NCBI GenBank assembly: GCA_964459845.1 | Contig: CAYWOC010000003.1 | Coordinates: forward strand, 1 to 64,000 | Length of the DNA: 64,000 nucleotides | Source of the DNA: CALZFJ01 sp964459845 | GTDB lineage: Bacteria; Bacteroidota; Bacteroidia; Bacteroidales; Muribaculaceae | Reading direction: 5' to 3' | Shown here: one piece after another, positions 35,746 through 44,628 of the stretch | How positions within the stretch are numbered: the stretch's first letter is position 1 | Layout: the number at the start of each line of letters is the position of its first letter | The notes under the pieces: generated by a model | What the model saw: only the letters and a program-made list of their open reading frames with translations | The model's database searches: none | What the model was told of the DNA's origin: nothing | Translations under genes and position numbers: made by a program

Positions 35746-35991
35746 ATCAGGTTATAATGTTTTATAAGTATAAATTCCGTATCAATTCTCCATATAAGAG
35801 TAAAAATATCGTATTCAATGCCAGCAATCATCGGTATCAAATACCCTTTATATATATGTTTTTATTCAACCGCAAAATTACAACACTTTCTTCACTTATG
35901 AACTATTTAATGCATTTTTTTCAAAAAAAATCTCCTAAAATTTTGTCCATTAAAAAAAATTGCCTACCTTTGCATCGCAATACAGAAATAA

Positions 35992-36066
35992 GGGCGTTTA
36001 GCTCAGCTGGTTCAGAGCATCTGCCTTACAAGCAGAGGGTCGGCGGTTCGAATCCGTCAACGCCCA
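35992..36066 (+). tRNA. tRNA-Val(TAC), copy 2
   Basis: Identical over 75 nt to the copies at 15238 and 38279. Promoter: TTG (35943-35945), 19 nt, TACCTTTG (35965-35972). The leader closely resembles that of copy 1. Confidence 0.97.
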
Positions 36067-36074
36067 CAGACGGA

Positions 36075-36106
36075 GACACTTGACAATATTGTTGAGTGTC
36101 TTTTTT
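36075..36106 (+). terminator. Terminator of tRNA-Val copy 2
   Basis: GACACTTGACAA pairs with TTGTTGAGTGTC, followed by six T's. Confidence 0.75.
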
Positions 36107-36196
36107 CGTTACGAGCATTCCGAGAACGCTGAAATCTCTGAATACTCCGCTTAGTTATATTTTTTTTAATTCATAAACTTAATTACATTCACAAAA

Positions 36197-38011
36197 ATGA
36201 AGAAAGTTCTGCTCTTTTTAGCGTCGGTAATCGCTTTCTTTTCCGTCAGCGCGGCCACGCCTACTGTGATTTTCTCGGAAGACTTCACAGCATTCACCGA
36301 AGGCTCCGAGAACGAGCCTGCCACCACCGACATATCGTCGGGTTACACCAACAAGCTCTCAAGCACTCTTACCGGATGGTCGGGCAAGTATGTGTATGAG
36401 GCTGGCGGAATGTTGAAAATCGGCGACAGCGGTAAGCTGACCACTGCTCGCTACAACATGTCGGCAAACAGCGGCGTGGTGAAAATTTCGCTCCGTGTGC
36501 GCAGCTATAGCGAGGCTGGAATGATGCTTAAAATAAGCCTTGGATACAGCACAAGCAAGCAGATATACCTGTATGACAACGAATGGCATAATGTTGAATT
36601 CGTCACCGCTGGCGGATCTTCGATATCGTCTATCAGCATAGAACCAAGCTACACATTCAACGGAATGCTTATCGACAAATTTGAAGTGACCACAAGCGCC
36701 GACTACTTCCCTGCCCCCGACCCTTATCAGCCAAGCAGAGCCGACGGAAAATCGTTCACAGCTTCCTGGAAACGTGTGTCGGGCGCAACTTCTTATCTGC
36801 TCGACGTATATTCCAAGAAAGACAATGGCGACAAAGAGTATCTTCTCAAAGACGAGACTGTGACAACCACAACAAAATCCGTCACAGGACTTGACGAAAC
36901 TAAAAAATACTTTTTCACAGTTCGCGCCACAAACGGGACAGCCATATCCGATTACAGCGACGAAATCGAAGTCGTAAAAGTAATTTCTGAAATTGCAACC
37001 CCAAAGGCTCTTAACGCAACCAACGTCACAGCCAACGGATTCACCGCAAATTGGAATACAGTGACAGACGCAAACAGCTATATAGTATCTGTCATCAAGC
37101 GTTCAAAGATAGCCACGGCAGGAGAGTATGAGATGGTTTCCGACGACTTCTCGGGCGTGAAAATAGGCACGCTATCCGATGTTGAGTTTGCCACAATATC
37201 CGGTTATCTCGACAGCTACACAAAAGTCCCCGGTTGGTCGGCTGAAAACCCTGCATTCGCAGCCGGATACATCGCACTTGCACCATTCGGCTCAAGCGCA
37301 GCGAGCATCACCTCGCCATATATCGACCTTTCAAGCGACAATGGTGCACTCAAGGCTACCATAAATATGGCTGAGATGAATTACGGCACAGACTATGAAG
37401 GCGGCATTGTCACCGTTTCTCTGCTCGACGAAGAGGGAAAAGCTCTTGAATCGCAAGAAGTGACCATGACCAAAGGTTTCAAAGATTATGTAATCAATTT
37501 CACCAAGGGCACTGACGTATCTGCTGTAAAAGTGAGCTACAACGGGTCTAAAAAGATTTTCATCGACTCATTCGCAATCAAGCAGAATCTGGCTGTAGGA
37601 TACACGCTCAACACATTCGAGCAGAATATCGATGCAGAAAGTACCTCGGTAGATGTGAAAGTATCGGAGCCTCTTGTTGCCGACAAGACTTCTTATGCCT
37701 ACGCCGTAACAGCAGTAGGGCGCACAGTGAGCGGCGGCAATATCGTTGATATCACTTCAGATTCATCAAATGTAGTAGAAGTGATGCTCAGCTCTTCGGT
37801 TGAGCAAAACGTTGCAGCAAAAACAGCTAAACTGTTCAGAGCAAACGGAGCCATTACAATTGAATCAGCCAAGGCTTGCAAAGTAGAAGTCTATAGCCTA
37901 TCTGGAGCCATCTTGAGCAAAACTACAGTTGCCGAAGGCGTTAGCACAATCGACCTGCCTACAAACGATGTTGTCATTGTCAAAATCGACAATAAAGCCG
38001 TAAAGCTATAA
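36197..38011 (+). CDS. Secreted multi-domain protein with fibronectin-III-like repeats and T9SS-like tail
   Basis: The 604-residue protein has a signal peptide (MKKVLLFLASVIAFFSVSA). A jelly-roll-like region (about 20-170) is followed by two Fn3-like domains, near 178-263 and 265-330, and a second jelly-roll-like region near 330-455. Residues about 540-604 form a beta-rich tail (VEVYSLSGAIL, ending in VVIVKIDNKAVKL) like T9SS sorting domains. No catalytic motif was recognised; a surface or polysaccharide-binding role is plausible. It lies alone between two tRNA-Val genes and ends at a strong terminator. Confidence 0.8.
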   Translation: MKKVLLFLASVIAFFSVSAATPTVIFSEDFTAFTEGSENEPATTDISSGYTNKLSSTLTGWSGKYVYEAGGMLKIGDSGKLTTARYNMSANSGVVKISLRVRSYSEAGMMLKISLGYSTSKQIYLYDNEWHNVEFVTAGGSSISSISIEPSYTFNGMLIDKFEVTTSADYFPAPDPYQPSRADGKSFTASWKRVSGATSYLLDVYSKKDNGDKEYLLKDETVTTTTKSVTGLDETKKYFFTVRATNGTAISDYSDEIEVVKVISEIATPKALNATNVTANGFTANWNTVTDANSYIVSVIKRSKIATAGEYEMVSDDFSGVKIGTLSDVEFATISGYLDSYTKVPGWSAENPAFAAGYIALAPFGSSAASITSPYIDLSSDNGALKATINMAEMNYGTDYEGGIVTVSLLDEEGKALESQEVTMTKGFKDYVINFTKGTDVSAVKVSYNGSKKIFIDSFAIKQNLAVGYTLNTFEQNIDAESTSVDVKVSEPLVADKTSYAYAVTAVGRTVSGGNIVDITSDSSNVVEVMLSSSVEQNVAAKTAKLFRANGAITIESAKACKVEVYSLSGAILSKTTVAEGVSTIDLPTNDVVIVKIDNKAVKL

Positions 38012-38042
38012 GCCGTACATCGGCTCAATAGCAAAACTACAC

Positions 38043-38095
38043 AACAGCGGATGCACAGCAACTTCAAAAAAATTGCAGCATCCGCTGTTTTTTAC
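38043..38095 (+). terminator. Terminator after the secreted protein gene
   Basis: AACAGCGGATGC (38043-38054) pairs perfectly with GCATCCGCTGTT (38078-38089), followed by T's. Confidence 0.85.
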
Positions 38096-38278
38096 CCCTC
38101 TCTCGCAGCAAATCCCACCAAGGTATATGAATCACCGCAACAACACAAGAACACGTTGCCTCCTACCGCACCACTTCCACAACATAAAATACCGAGATAA
38201 AAAATTTTTTGATTTTTTCGGCAAGACGCTTGCATATCTCGGAAAAAGGACGTACCTTTGCACTGCTTTTAAAAACAA

Positions 38279-38353
38279 GGGCGTTTAGCTCAGCTGGTTC
38301 AGAGCATCTGCCTTACAAGCAGAGGGTCGGCGGTTCGAATCCGTCAACGCCCA
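38279..38353 (+). tRNA. tRNA-Val(TAC), copy 3
   Basis: Identical to copies 1 and 2. Promoter: TTG (38230-38232), 20 nt, TACCTTTG (38253-38260). The leader sequence differs from copies 1 and 2. Confidence 0.97.
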
Positions 38354-38361
38354 CAAGCGAA

Positions 38362-38396
38362 GACACTTGACAAAGATTTGTCGAGTGTCTTTTTCT
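38362..38396 (+). terminator. Terminator of tRNA-Val copy 3
   Basis: GACACTTGACAAA pairs with TTTGTCGAGTGTC, followed by five T's. Confidence 0.75.
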
Positions 38397-38465
38397 TTTC
38401 GGAACATGCGAAAATGGACTCTTCCCAAACTCCGAGCTTCATAGTCCATCTTCTCTTGAGGCACA

Positions 38466-38494
38466 AGAAAAAGGCAGCACTTCACAATGCCGCC
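38466..38494 (-). terminator. Minus-strand terminator of the candidate small RNA
   Basis: Seven-pair stem GGCGGCA/TGCTGCC with one G-U pair, followed by TTTTTCTT on the minus strand. Confidence 0.6.
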
Positions 38495-38571
38495 TATATC
38501 AAACTACTATGGTAATGTTATTTTGTATTTATTACGATTAAACTTTTTCGATAATTTTCTTCTAATTGATT
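38466..38571 (-). ncRNA. Candidate small RNA between tRNA-Val and the hemerythrin gene
   Basis: On the minus strand a -7 box TACCTTTG (38585-38578) is followed about 85 nt later by a GC-rich hairpin (GGCGGCA/TGCTGCC) and a T run (38494-38466), giving a predicted transcript of about 105 nt. No ATG-initiated ORF lies inside. A good -33 box is not visible. The remaining part of 38354-38750 is AT-rich and includes a likely hemerythrin promoter near 38735. Confidence 0.35.
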
Positions 38572-38750
38572 ACACTGCAAAGGTAGCATCAAAATGCTGC
38601 GCAAGAAATCACCAATAATAGGGTATTTTGCGAAATGCCATAACCATTAAGGGTGATATTTGAAGTTTTTTCTGTTTTTTTCAGATTATTATGTGTATGT
38701 TTGCAACAAAATAAACAATAAAATAATAATTTTGCACTGTAAAAATTTTT

Positions 38751-39446
38751 ATGAAAGTGGCTCTATTCAACGAAAAGATGAAATTGGCAGATTTGCTGCT
38801 CGCAAATCCCAATTTAATTCTATTGCTTTCGCGATTCAACATACCATTCGGATTTGGCGACCATAAAGTGGCCGACGTTTGCAACAGGCATGGAGTGTCG
38901 GCAAGTTTTTTCCTTATGATATGCAACATATATTCTTCAAAGAATTACATGCCCTCCAAGGACGAGATTCTTGCTGCCGACATCGACTCTCTGTCGAAAT
39001 ACCTGAAGGCATCCCACCAATACTACCTCGACAAACGGCTGCCCCACATTGGCGGACACATAAAGAAGATTGCCGACAGCATGGACAAGAAAATAGCTAT
39101 GGTGCTGACACACTTCTTCAACGAGTATTTTGAAGAAGTGACAGCACATTTCAGCTATGAAGAGAAGGTTGTATTCCCATATATTATGGATTTGAAGACA
39201 AAAGGCAGAAGCGACAACTACCACATCGAGTCATTCACAAAAGCCCACACCAACATTGAAGATAAACTCGACGACTTGACGCAGATTGTATTCAAATATC
39301 TGCCTGAAAGCATCATTCCCGACGAAGCTGTAGGAGTGGTTTTCGATATTCTACGGCTTTCGGAAGATATAAAGAAGCATTCTCTCATAGAGGAGAAGAT
39401 TCTTGTTCCATACGTAGAACATCTTGAACACAAAAGAAGCAAATGA
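38751..39446 (+). CDS. Hemerythrin-domain protein with ScdA-like N-terminus
   Basis: The 231-residue protein has an N-terminal 60-residue domain (KLADLLLANPNLILLLSRFN) resembling the ScdA/DUF542 domain of iron-sulfur repair (RIC) proteins. The cysteine pair expected after the F/Y-G-I-x-F strand is replaced by FGFGD. Residues about 95-225 hold hemerythrin-like metal ligands (LPHIGGHI, HFSYEEKVVFPYI, KAHTNIEDKL, KKHSLIEEKILVPY). A di-iron site sensing oxygen, NO or redox state is likely. Its stop overlaps the start of a LuxR-type regulator (ATGA), so the pair probably acts together. Confidence 0.87.
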   Translation: MKVALFNEKMKLADLLLANPNLILLLSRFNIPFGFGDHKVADVCNRHGVSASFFLMICNIYSSKNYMPSKDEILAADIDSLSKYLKASHQYYLDKRLPHIGGHIKKIADSMDKKIAMVLTHFFNEYFEEVTAHFSYEEKVVFPYIMDLKTKGRSDNYHIESFTKAHTNIEDKLDDLTQIVFKYLPESIIPDEAVGVVFDILRLSEDIKKHSLIEEKILVPYVEHLEHKRSK

Positions 39447-40015
39447 AACGGAAAATCATGATAATTGAGCCTTCCGACATTGTGAAAAGCGGACTGAAGG
39501 CTTTAATCGAAAGCTCAAGCGAATTTGATGTCGTCGCTTGCATGGACGACTTGATGTTTATCGACGAGAAAATCGCAGTCAATCGCCCGGAAATTGTCAT
39601 TATCAACCCATCAGTTGTGCCTTATACAAGACAGATAGCACTTCCGCAGTCGCTCGACGACATATTCACGGTGGCTCTCATCTATCAATATACCGCACCA
39701 GCCACTTTACGCATATTCGACGCATCAATCGACATCCGCGACTCGCGCGAAGTCATAATCGAAGCCCTCAACAACATAGAAAGCAATGCGAAGAAAGACA
39801 AGAAGAACGACAGTTCCGAACTCACAAAGCGCGAGACCGACATCCTCATCCTTGTAGCAAAAGGCATGATGAGCAAGGAGATTGCCGACAAGCTGAACAT
39901 ATCTATCCATACCGTAATTTCCCACCGAAAGAACATCACAAAAAAGACCGGCATTAAATCGGTTGCCGGTCTTGCCGTATATGCTATGCTTAACAATCTT
40001 ATGGACGAGGGGTAG
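39443..40015 (+). CDS. LuxR/NarL-type DNA-binding protein with degenerate receiver
   Basis: The 190-residue protein has a C-terminal LuxR helix-turn-helix at about 128-185 (LTKRETDILILVAKGMMSKE then IADKLNISIHTVISHRKNI). The N-terminal 120 residues look like a response-regulator receiver (KIMIIEPSDIVKSGLKALI), but the strand that should carry the phosphorylated Asp reads IVIINPS, with Asn instead, so phosphorylation control is unlikely. Translational overlap with the hemerythrin gene suggests regulation through that protein. Its 3' end overlaps the convergent mlaF-like gene by 17 bp. Confidence 0.88.
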   Translation: MKRKIMIIEPSDIVKSGLKALIESSSEFDVVACMDDLMFIDEKIAVNRPEIVIINPSVVPYTRQIALPQSLDDIFTVALIYQYTAPATLRIFDASIDIRDSREVIIEALNNIESNAKKDKKNDSSELTKRETDILILVAKGMMSKEIADKLNISIHTVISHRKNITKKTGIKSVAGLAVYAMLNNLMDEG

Positions 40016-40781
40016 CCTCGTGCGTGGCTACCATATAGTCCTTCACCTTCTTGAACAAATTAGTGGCAAACACAAAATCATTAAGAGCCTCATTATCGCT
40101 CTTGAATATATCATCTTTCGTCCCCACCCATCCGCGATGTCCACGATTCACGAATATGATGTTTTCACCTATTCCAAGAACCGAATTCATATCGTGGGTA
40201 TTGATAATGGTTGTTATTCCATATTCCTTAGTAATATCGCTCAACAGCTCATCTATCAGGATTGAGGTCTTAGGGTCAAGCCCTGAATTCGGCTCGTCAC
40301 AGAACAGATACTTGGGGTTCAGAGCTATGGCACGGGCTATCGCCACGCGCTTTTGCATTCCGCCACTTATCTCCGACGGATACTTGTCGTCAGCTCCTTT
40401 CAGATTCACACGGTCGATGCAAAACTTGGCACGCTTAAGCTGCTCGTCGTATGGCATGTCGGAGAACATTTTCAGCGGAAACATGACATTGCCAAGAACT
40501 GTTTCCGAATCAAACAATGCCGACCCTTGGAAGAGCATTCCTATCTCCTTGCGTAGCTCTTTCATCTGCTTTGCGTCCATCTTGGTTATATCTCGCCCGT
40601 CGTAGAGTATCTCACCCTTATCAGGCTTAATAAGCCCCACTATGCTCTTCATCAGCACAGTCTTACCTGAGCCGCTCTGCCCGATGATAAGATTTGTCTT
40701 ACCGTCATAGAACGTGTGGCTTATTCCGTGCAATATCTTCTTGTCGTCAAACGACTTTTCTATGTCTCTTATCTCTATCAT
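39999..40781 (-). CDS. mlaF: MlaF-like phospholipid-transport ABC ATPase
   Basis: The 260-residue ATPase has Walker A GQSGSGKT (34-41), signature ISGGMQKRVAIARAI, Walker B YLFCDEPNSGLDP and the late switch histidine (NTHDM). With MlaE it powers lipid movement between the inner and outer membranes. It follows mlaE by 21 nt and ends a six-gene run. No MlaD/MCE gene is adjacent. Confidence 0.92.
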   Translation of the reverse strand: MIEIRDIEKSFDDKKILHGISHTFYDGKTNLIIGQSGSGKTVLMKSIVGLIKPDKGEILYDGRDITKMDAKQMKELRKEIGMLFQGSALFDSETVLGNVMFPLKMFSDMPYDEQLKRAKFCIDRVNLKGADDKYPSEISGGMQKRVAIARAIALNPKYLFCDEPNSGLDPKTSILIDELLSDITKEYGITTIINTHDMNSVLGIGENIIFVNRGHRGWVGTKDDIFKSDNEALNDFVFATNLFKKVKDYMVATHEATPRP

Positions 40782-40802
40782 TTCCCTTGCATGCGTTTTC
40801 TC

Positions 40803-41552
40803 CTATTGCAACATAACTTTTGTTAATATCACATCAAGCAGCAGAATCAAGATACTGCTCGACACCACTGCATTTGTGCTGGCTTTTCCCACTTCGAGTG
40901 CCCCGCCTTTCACATAATAGCCGAAGAATGATGCCACACTGCTTATCACAAATGCGAAAAACAGCGACTTGATTAGCGCATACCACACATACCATTCCAC
41001 GAACATCGTCTGTATGCCATATACATATGTCGAGACTGGCACAAGACCAGTCACGGCACACACCATATATCCGCCCCACAGACTTGTGAACATCGATAAT
41101 ATGACAAGCACCGAAATAAATGTTACCATTGCCACAATCTTCGGAAGCACAAGGAAATTAGCTGAATTTACGCCCATAATATCAAGCGCATCAATCTGCT
41201 CCGTGACTCGCATAGTACCTATCTCCGACGCTATGTTCGACCCCACTTTCCCCGCTAAAATCAAGCACAGTATCGACGATGAGAACTCAAGCAGAATAAT
41301 CTCGCGGGTCGCCAGTCCTACCGAGTAGCGCGGCATCAGCGGTGATGTCGTGTTGAGATACATCTGGATTGTACACACTGCACCTATAAAGATTGATATT
41401 ATTATAACAAGCGGAATCGAGTCAAGGCCGAGCTTAACTATCTCATCACGATATCTGCGAAAAAACTCCTTCCACTTGTCGGGAAACGCAAACACCTTGC
41501 ACATAAATAAGCAGTACTGACCAAACGACTGCAATGATGACTTAATAATCAT
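40803..41552 (-). CDS. mlaE: MlaE-like phospholipid-transport ABC permease
   Basis: The 249-residue protein has five to six membrane segments and the MlaE/YrbE family blocks GAVCTIQMYLN, VGSNIASEIGTMRVTEQIDAL and VKGGALEVGKASTNAVV. It partners the ATPase 21 nt downstream. It is the fifth gene in the sppA-lpxK-punA-thiL-mlaE-mlaF run. Confidence 0.93.
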   Translation of the reverse strand: MIIKSSLQSFGQYCLFMCKVFAFPDKWKEFFRRYRDEIVKLGLDSIPLVIIISIFIGAVCTIQMYLNTTSPLMPRYSVGLATREIILLEFSSSILCLILAGKVGSNIASEIGTMRVTEQIDALDIMGVNSANFLVLPKIVAMVTFISVLVILSMFTSLWGGYMVCAVTGLVPVSTYVYGIQTMFVEWYVWYALIKSLFFAFVISSVASFFGYYVKGGALEVGKASTNAVVSSSILILLLDVILTKVMLQ

Positions 41553-41584
41553 ATTATATCAATAAATTGTTTAATACTATCACA

Positions 41585-42628
41585 CTACTGCTCATCATTG
41601 AACGCGTTCCAACCTTGCGCCCTTATTGGCAGCTCATTGCCGTCGCGGGTTTCCATGAAGCAGCCGAGCTCAGGCTTTGTGATTCTGCCTATAATTTTTG
41701 CAGTCTTCATCGCAGCCACCTTCTCATGGTCGGCAAGCGACACGGTGAACAGCAGTTCATAGTCCTCGCCACCATTCATTGCGGCAGTAACGAGATTCAT
41801 GCCAAATTCCTCAGCCATACACGCCGTTTGGTAATCTATCGGGATTCTTTCCTCATATATGCGGCAACCTGTGTTGCTCGATTTGCAGATATGCAGCAAT
41901 TCCGACGACAATCCGTCGCTCACGTCCATCATTGCTGTCGGCATCACTCCAATTTCAGCAAGCTCAGCCACCACGTCGCGGCGAGCCTCTGGCTTCAACT
42001 GGCGTTCAAGCAGATATTCTCTGCCCTCGAATGCAGGATGAAAATCATCTACATTCTCTTTCGACACAGCACGCTCACGCTCAAGCAACTGAAGTCCCAT
42101 ATATGCTGCGCCAAGGTCCCCGCTGACACATATAAGGTCGGTGTCGCGCGCCCCGCTGCGATACACCACTTTTCCTTTCTCGCCTTCACCTATACATGTG
42201 ATGCTTATTATCAAGCCAGTGACCGATGCCGATGTGTCACCGCCCACCAAATCCACTCCATAAATCTCACAAGCGAGTTTTATGCCTGAATACAGCTCCT
42301 CTATATGCTCCACCGTGAATCTCTTTGAGATGCCGAGCGACACCGTAATCTGCTTAGGAGTGCCATTCATCGCGTATATGTCGGAAAAGTTCACTACTGC
42401 CGCCTTATATCCGAGATGCTTGAGTGGGCAATAAGTCAGGTCGAAGTGTATGCCTTCAAGCAGCAGGTCGGTTGTGACAAGTGCGTCTTTTTCGCCATAG
42501 CGCAACACTGCCGCATCATCTCCCACAGCTTTTATTGTAGATTCATTCTTAATATTAGCATCTTTGGTGAGATGGTCTATCAATCCAAACTCGCCCAAAG
42601 ATGCTATTTCCGTTTCACTATTTGTCAT
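41585..42628 (-). CDS. thiL: Thiamine-monophosphate kinase
   Basis: The 347-residue PurM-like kinase makes thiamine diphosphate, the cofactor form. GDDAAVLRYGEKDALVTTDLLLEG has the metal-binding DD and D residues, and GGDTSASV, SGDLGAAYMGLQ, DVSDGLSSEL and GGEDYELLF are the remaining family blocks. No TPP riboswitch was seen. Gaps to punA and mlaE are 33 and 32 nt. Confidence 0.94.
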   Translation of the reverse strand: MTNSETEIASLGEFGLIDHLTKDANIKNESTIKAVGDDAAVLRYGEKDALVTTDLLLEGIHFDLTYCPLKHLGYKAAVVNFSDIYAMNGTPKQITVSLGISKRFTVEHIEELYSGIKLACEIYGVDLVGGDTSASVTGLIISITCIGEGEKGKVVYRSGARDTDLICVSGDLGAAYMGLQLLERERAVSKENVDDFHPAFEGREYLLERQLKPEARRDVVAELAEIGVMPTAMMDVSDGLSSELLHICKSSNTGCRIYEERIPIDYQTACMAEEFGMNLVTAAMNGGEDYELLFTVSLADHEKVAAMKTAKIIGRITKPELGCFMETRDGNELPIRAQGWNAFNDEQ

Positions 42629-42661
42629 TTATTCTTTTTGAATATTATCCTTTGTCTTTTT

Positions 42662-43480
42662 TTATTCCTGGAACTTGTTGATAAGCTCCTTCATGATTAG
42701 TGTCATCTTTGGCTCTGCTGCCGCAGCGGCGAGCTGGACTTCCTCGTGCGACACTTTCTCGACTATACCCTCTACACCAAGGTCAGTAATGACCGAAATG
42801 CCGAAAACTTCCATTCCGCCATGGCGAGCCACTATAACTTCAGGCACAGTACTCATTCCCACTGCGTCACCGCCTATCCTGTGAAAATAGCGATATTCGG
42901 CTGGAGTCTCGAATGTAGGTCCTTGTGTTCCCACATACACACCTTCCACCACACGAATATTGTTATCGGCAGCCACCTTCTTTGCGTCTGCTATGAGGCG
43001 GTGAGAATAAGCCTCGCTCATTTCCGGGAAGCGCGGGCCAAGTTCCTCATAGTTCTTTCCACGAAGTGGATGCTCTGGGAACAGGTTGATATGGTCGGTG
43101 ATTATCATCAAGTCGCCAATTTTAAATTCAGGGTTCATGCCACCCGAAGCGTTCGACACGAACAACGTCTTTATGCCAAGAGCCTTCATCACGCGCACAG
43201 GGAAAGTGACCTGCTGCATATTATAGCCTTCATAATAGTGGAAACGCCCTTGCATTGCCATGATGTTCTTATTACCGAGCTTGCCGAAAATAAGTTTTCC
43301 GCTATGCCCTTCCACCGTTGAGATTGGGAAATTAGGAATTTCGCTATATGGGATTACAGTCGAAATCTCTATGTGGTTCACCAATTCGCCAAGACCTGTG
43401 CCAAGAATTATGGCAGTCTTCGGCATCACACTCACCTTCGATTTAATAAAATCGGCTGTCTGCTTAATTTTTTCTAACAT
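42662..43480 (-). CDS. punA: Purine nucleoside phosphorylase
   Basis: The 272-residue trimeric-type PNP splits purine nucleosides with phosphate in salvage. AIILGTGLGEL, the phosphate loop VEGHSGKLIFG, MQGRFHYYEGY, SNASGGMNP and GTQGPTFETPAEYRY are the conserved blocks. It sits between lpxK and thiL in the same run. Confidence 0.95.
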   Translation of the reverse strand: MLEKIKQTADFIKSKVSVMPKTAIILGTGLGELVNHIEISTVIPYSEIPNFPISTVEGHSGKLIFGKLGNKNIMAMQGRFHYYEGYNMQQVTFPVRVMKALGIKTLFVSNASGGMNPEFKIGDLMIITDHINLFPEHPLRGKNYEELGPRFPEMSEAYSHRLIADAKKVAADNNIRVVEGVYVGTQGPTFETPAEYRYFHRIGGDAVGMSTVPEVIVARHGGMEVFGISVITDLGVEGIVEKVSHEEVQLAAAAAEPKMTLIMKELINKFQE

Positions 43481-43530
43481 AATCGTTACTATTTATATTT
43501 TTACAATTCGCCCCACTGCTGGGGATTCTT

Positions 43531-44628
43531 TTATTCCTCAATTCGTTTCTTCAGCGCACCGATAAAGTCTTGCCCTGTTATTGGCTGGTCAAACGACACC
43601 TTTATAGGCACATAGAACACGTGCGGCTTCAGCCCATGCGGGAAATATGGATTATTTGCCATCCTCACGGCATCCTTCTCGGTGGTCACTATCACTTTGC
43701 GGTTGCCAGGCATCTCGTCGAAACGCTTGCCGATAAGCTCAAAGTCATCGCGCGAGAAGTTATGATGGTCACCGAAATGTATCACCTTTATAGCCGTCTT
43801 GAACGCTTTCAAGAAGCGCACAAAAGGGATATGGTTGGCTATACCCGTAACTATCAGCAGCGAGTCGCCACTGTCCATCTGCTGCAATGTAGGCATTGAG
43901 CCCACCATCTCAGGGAACACTGGCATCAAGTTATAATATTGTATCGACGACAAGAATAAATCTTGCGACGGGAACAATTCAAGCTTCTGCTTTATCAAGT
44001 TCAAGTCTATCGGGCGTATTTTTCGTGGACATTTCGTGATCACAACCATATCCGCTCGCAGCAATCCTCTGACGGGTTCACGGAGCGTTCCGTAAGGGAG
44101 CATATTGTCCTCATAGACCGGATGCGAATACTCCATCAGCACAATCGACACCTTAGGCTTCACATATCTGTGCTGAAATGCGTCGTCAAGCACAAGCACA
44201 TCTATGTTTGGGTCAATACGAAGCATCTCCTTTATGCCTTTTCTCCGATCTTCGCACACGGCAAGAGTAATCCTGCTTCCAAATTTACGATATATCTGAT
44301 AAGCCTCATCACCAAGGTCGTTTGGTGTAAGTTTATTTGTCGCAAGAATGAATCCGTGAGTGTGCCGCTTATATCCGCGGCTCAGCACTCCCACCCTGTA
44401 ATCGTGGCTCAGCGCATCCACTATATATTCTGTGTGCGGAGTTTTGCCTGTACCGCCCACATTGATATTGCCCACCACCACCACTGGCACATCAAATTTC
44501 TCCTGTGGCAGAATGCTGTGGTCAAACATCCAATTTCTTGTCACCACTATTCCTCCATATATATACGACAGCGGCTTCAAGACCGAATCAGCCAAATATT
44601 TCACCCACGCAGTGTTCATCTTCTTCAT
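43531..44628 (-). CDS. lpxK: Tetraacyldisaccharide 4'-kinase
   Basis: The inner-membrane-associated P-loop kinase adds the 4'-phosphate of lipid A. Walker A GNINVGGTGKT is followed by SRGYKR and VLDDAFQHR. The likely start is ATG 44628, which shares one base with the sppA stop (TGATG), giving 365 residues; an in-frame extension to 44658 lies inside sppA and is less likely. Confidence 0.94.
   Translation of the reverse strand: MKKMNTAWVKYLADSVLKPLSYIYGGIVVTRNWMFDHSILPQEKFDVPVVVVGNINVGGTGKTPHTEYIVDALSHDYRVGVLSRGYKRHTHGFILATNKLTPNDLGDEAYQIYRKFGSRITLAVCEDRRKGIKEMLRIDPNIDVLVLDDAFQHRYVKPKVSIVLMEYSHPVYEDNMLPYGTLREPVRGLLRADMVVITKCPRKIRPIDLNLIKQKLELFPSQDLFLSSIQYYNLMPVFPEMVGSMPTLQQMDSGDSLLIVTGIANHIPFVRFLKAFKTAIKVIHFGDHHNFSRDDFELIGKRFDEMPGNRKVIVTTEKDAVRMANNPYFPHGLKPHVFYVPIKVSFDQPITGQDFIGALKKRIEE

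Noticed and set aside
38285..38485. 66-codon frame antisense to tRNA-Val copy 3
   Set aside because: Most of it is the complement of the tRNA; the recurring peptide is a by-product of identical tRNA sequence.
42629..42661. TPP riboswitch near thiL
   Set aside because: The gap between punA and thiL is only 33 nt and no THI-box sequence is visible.
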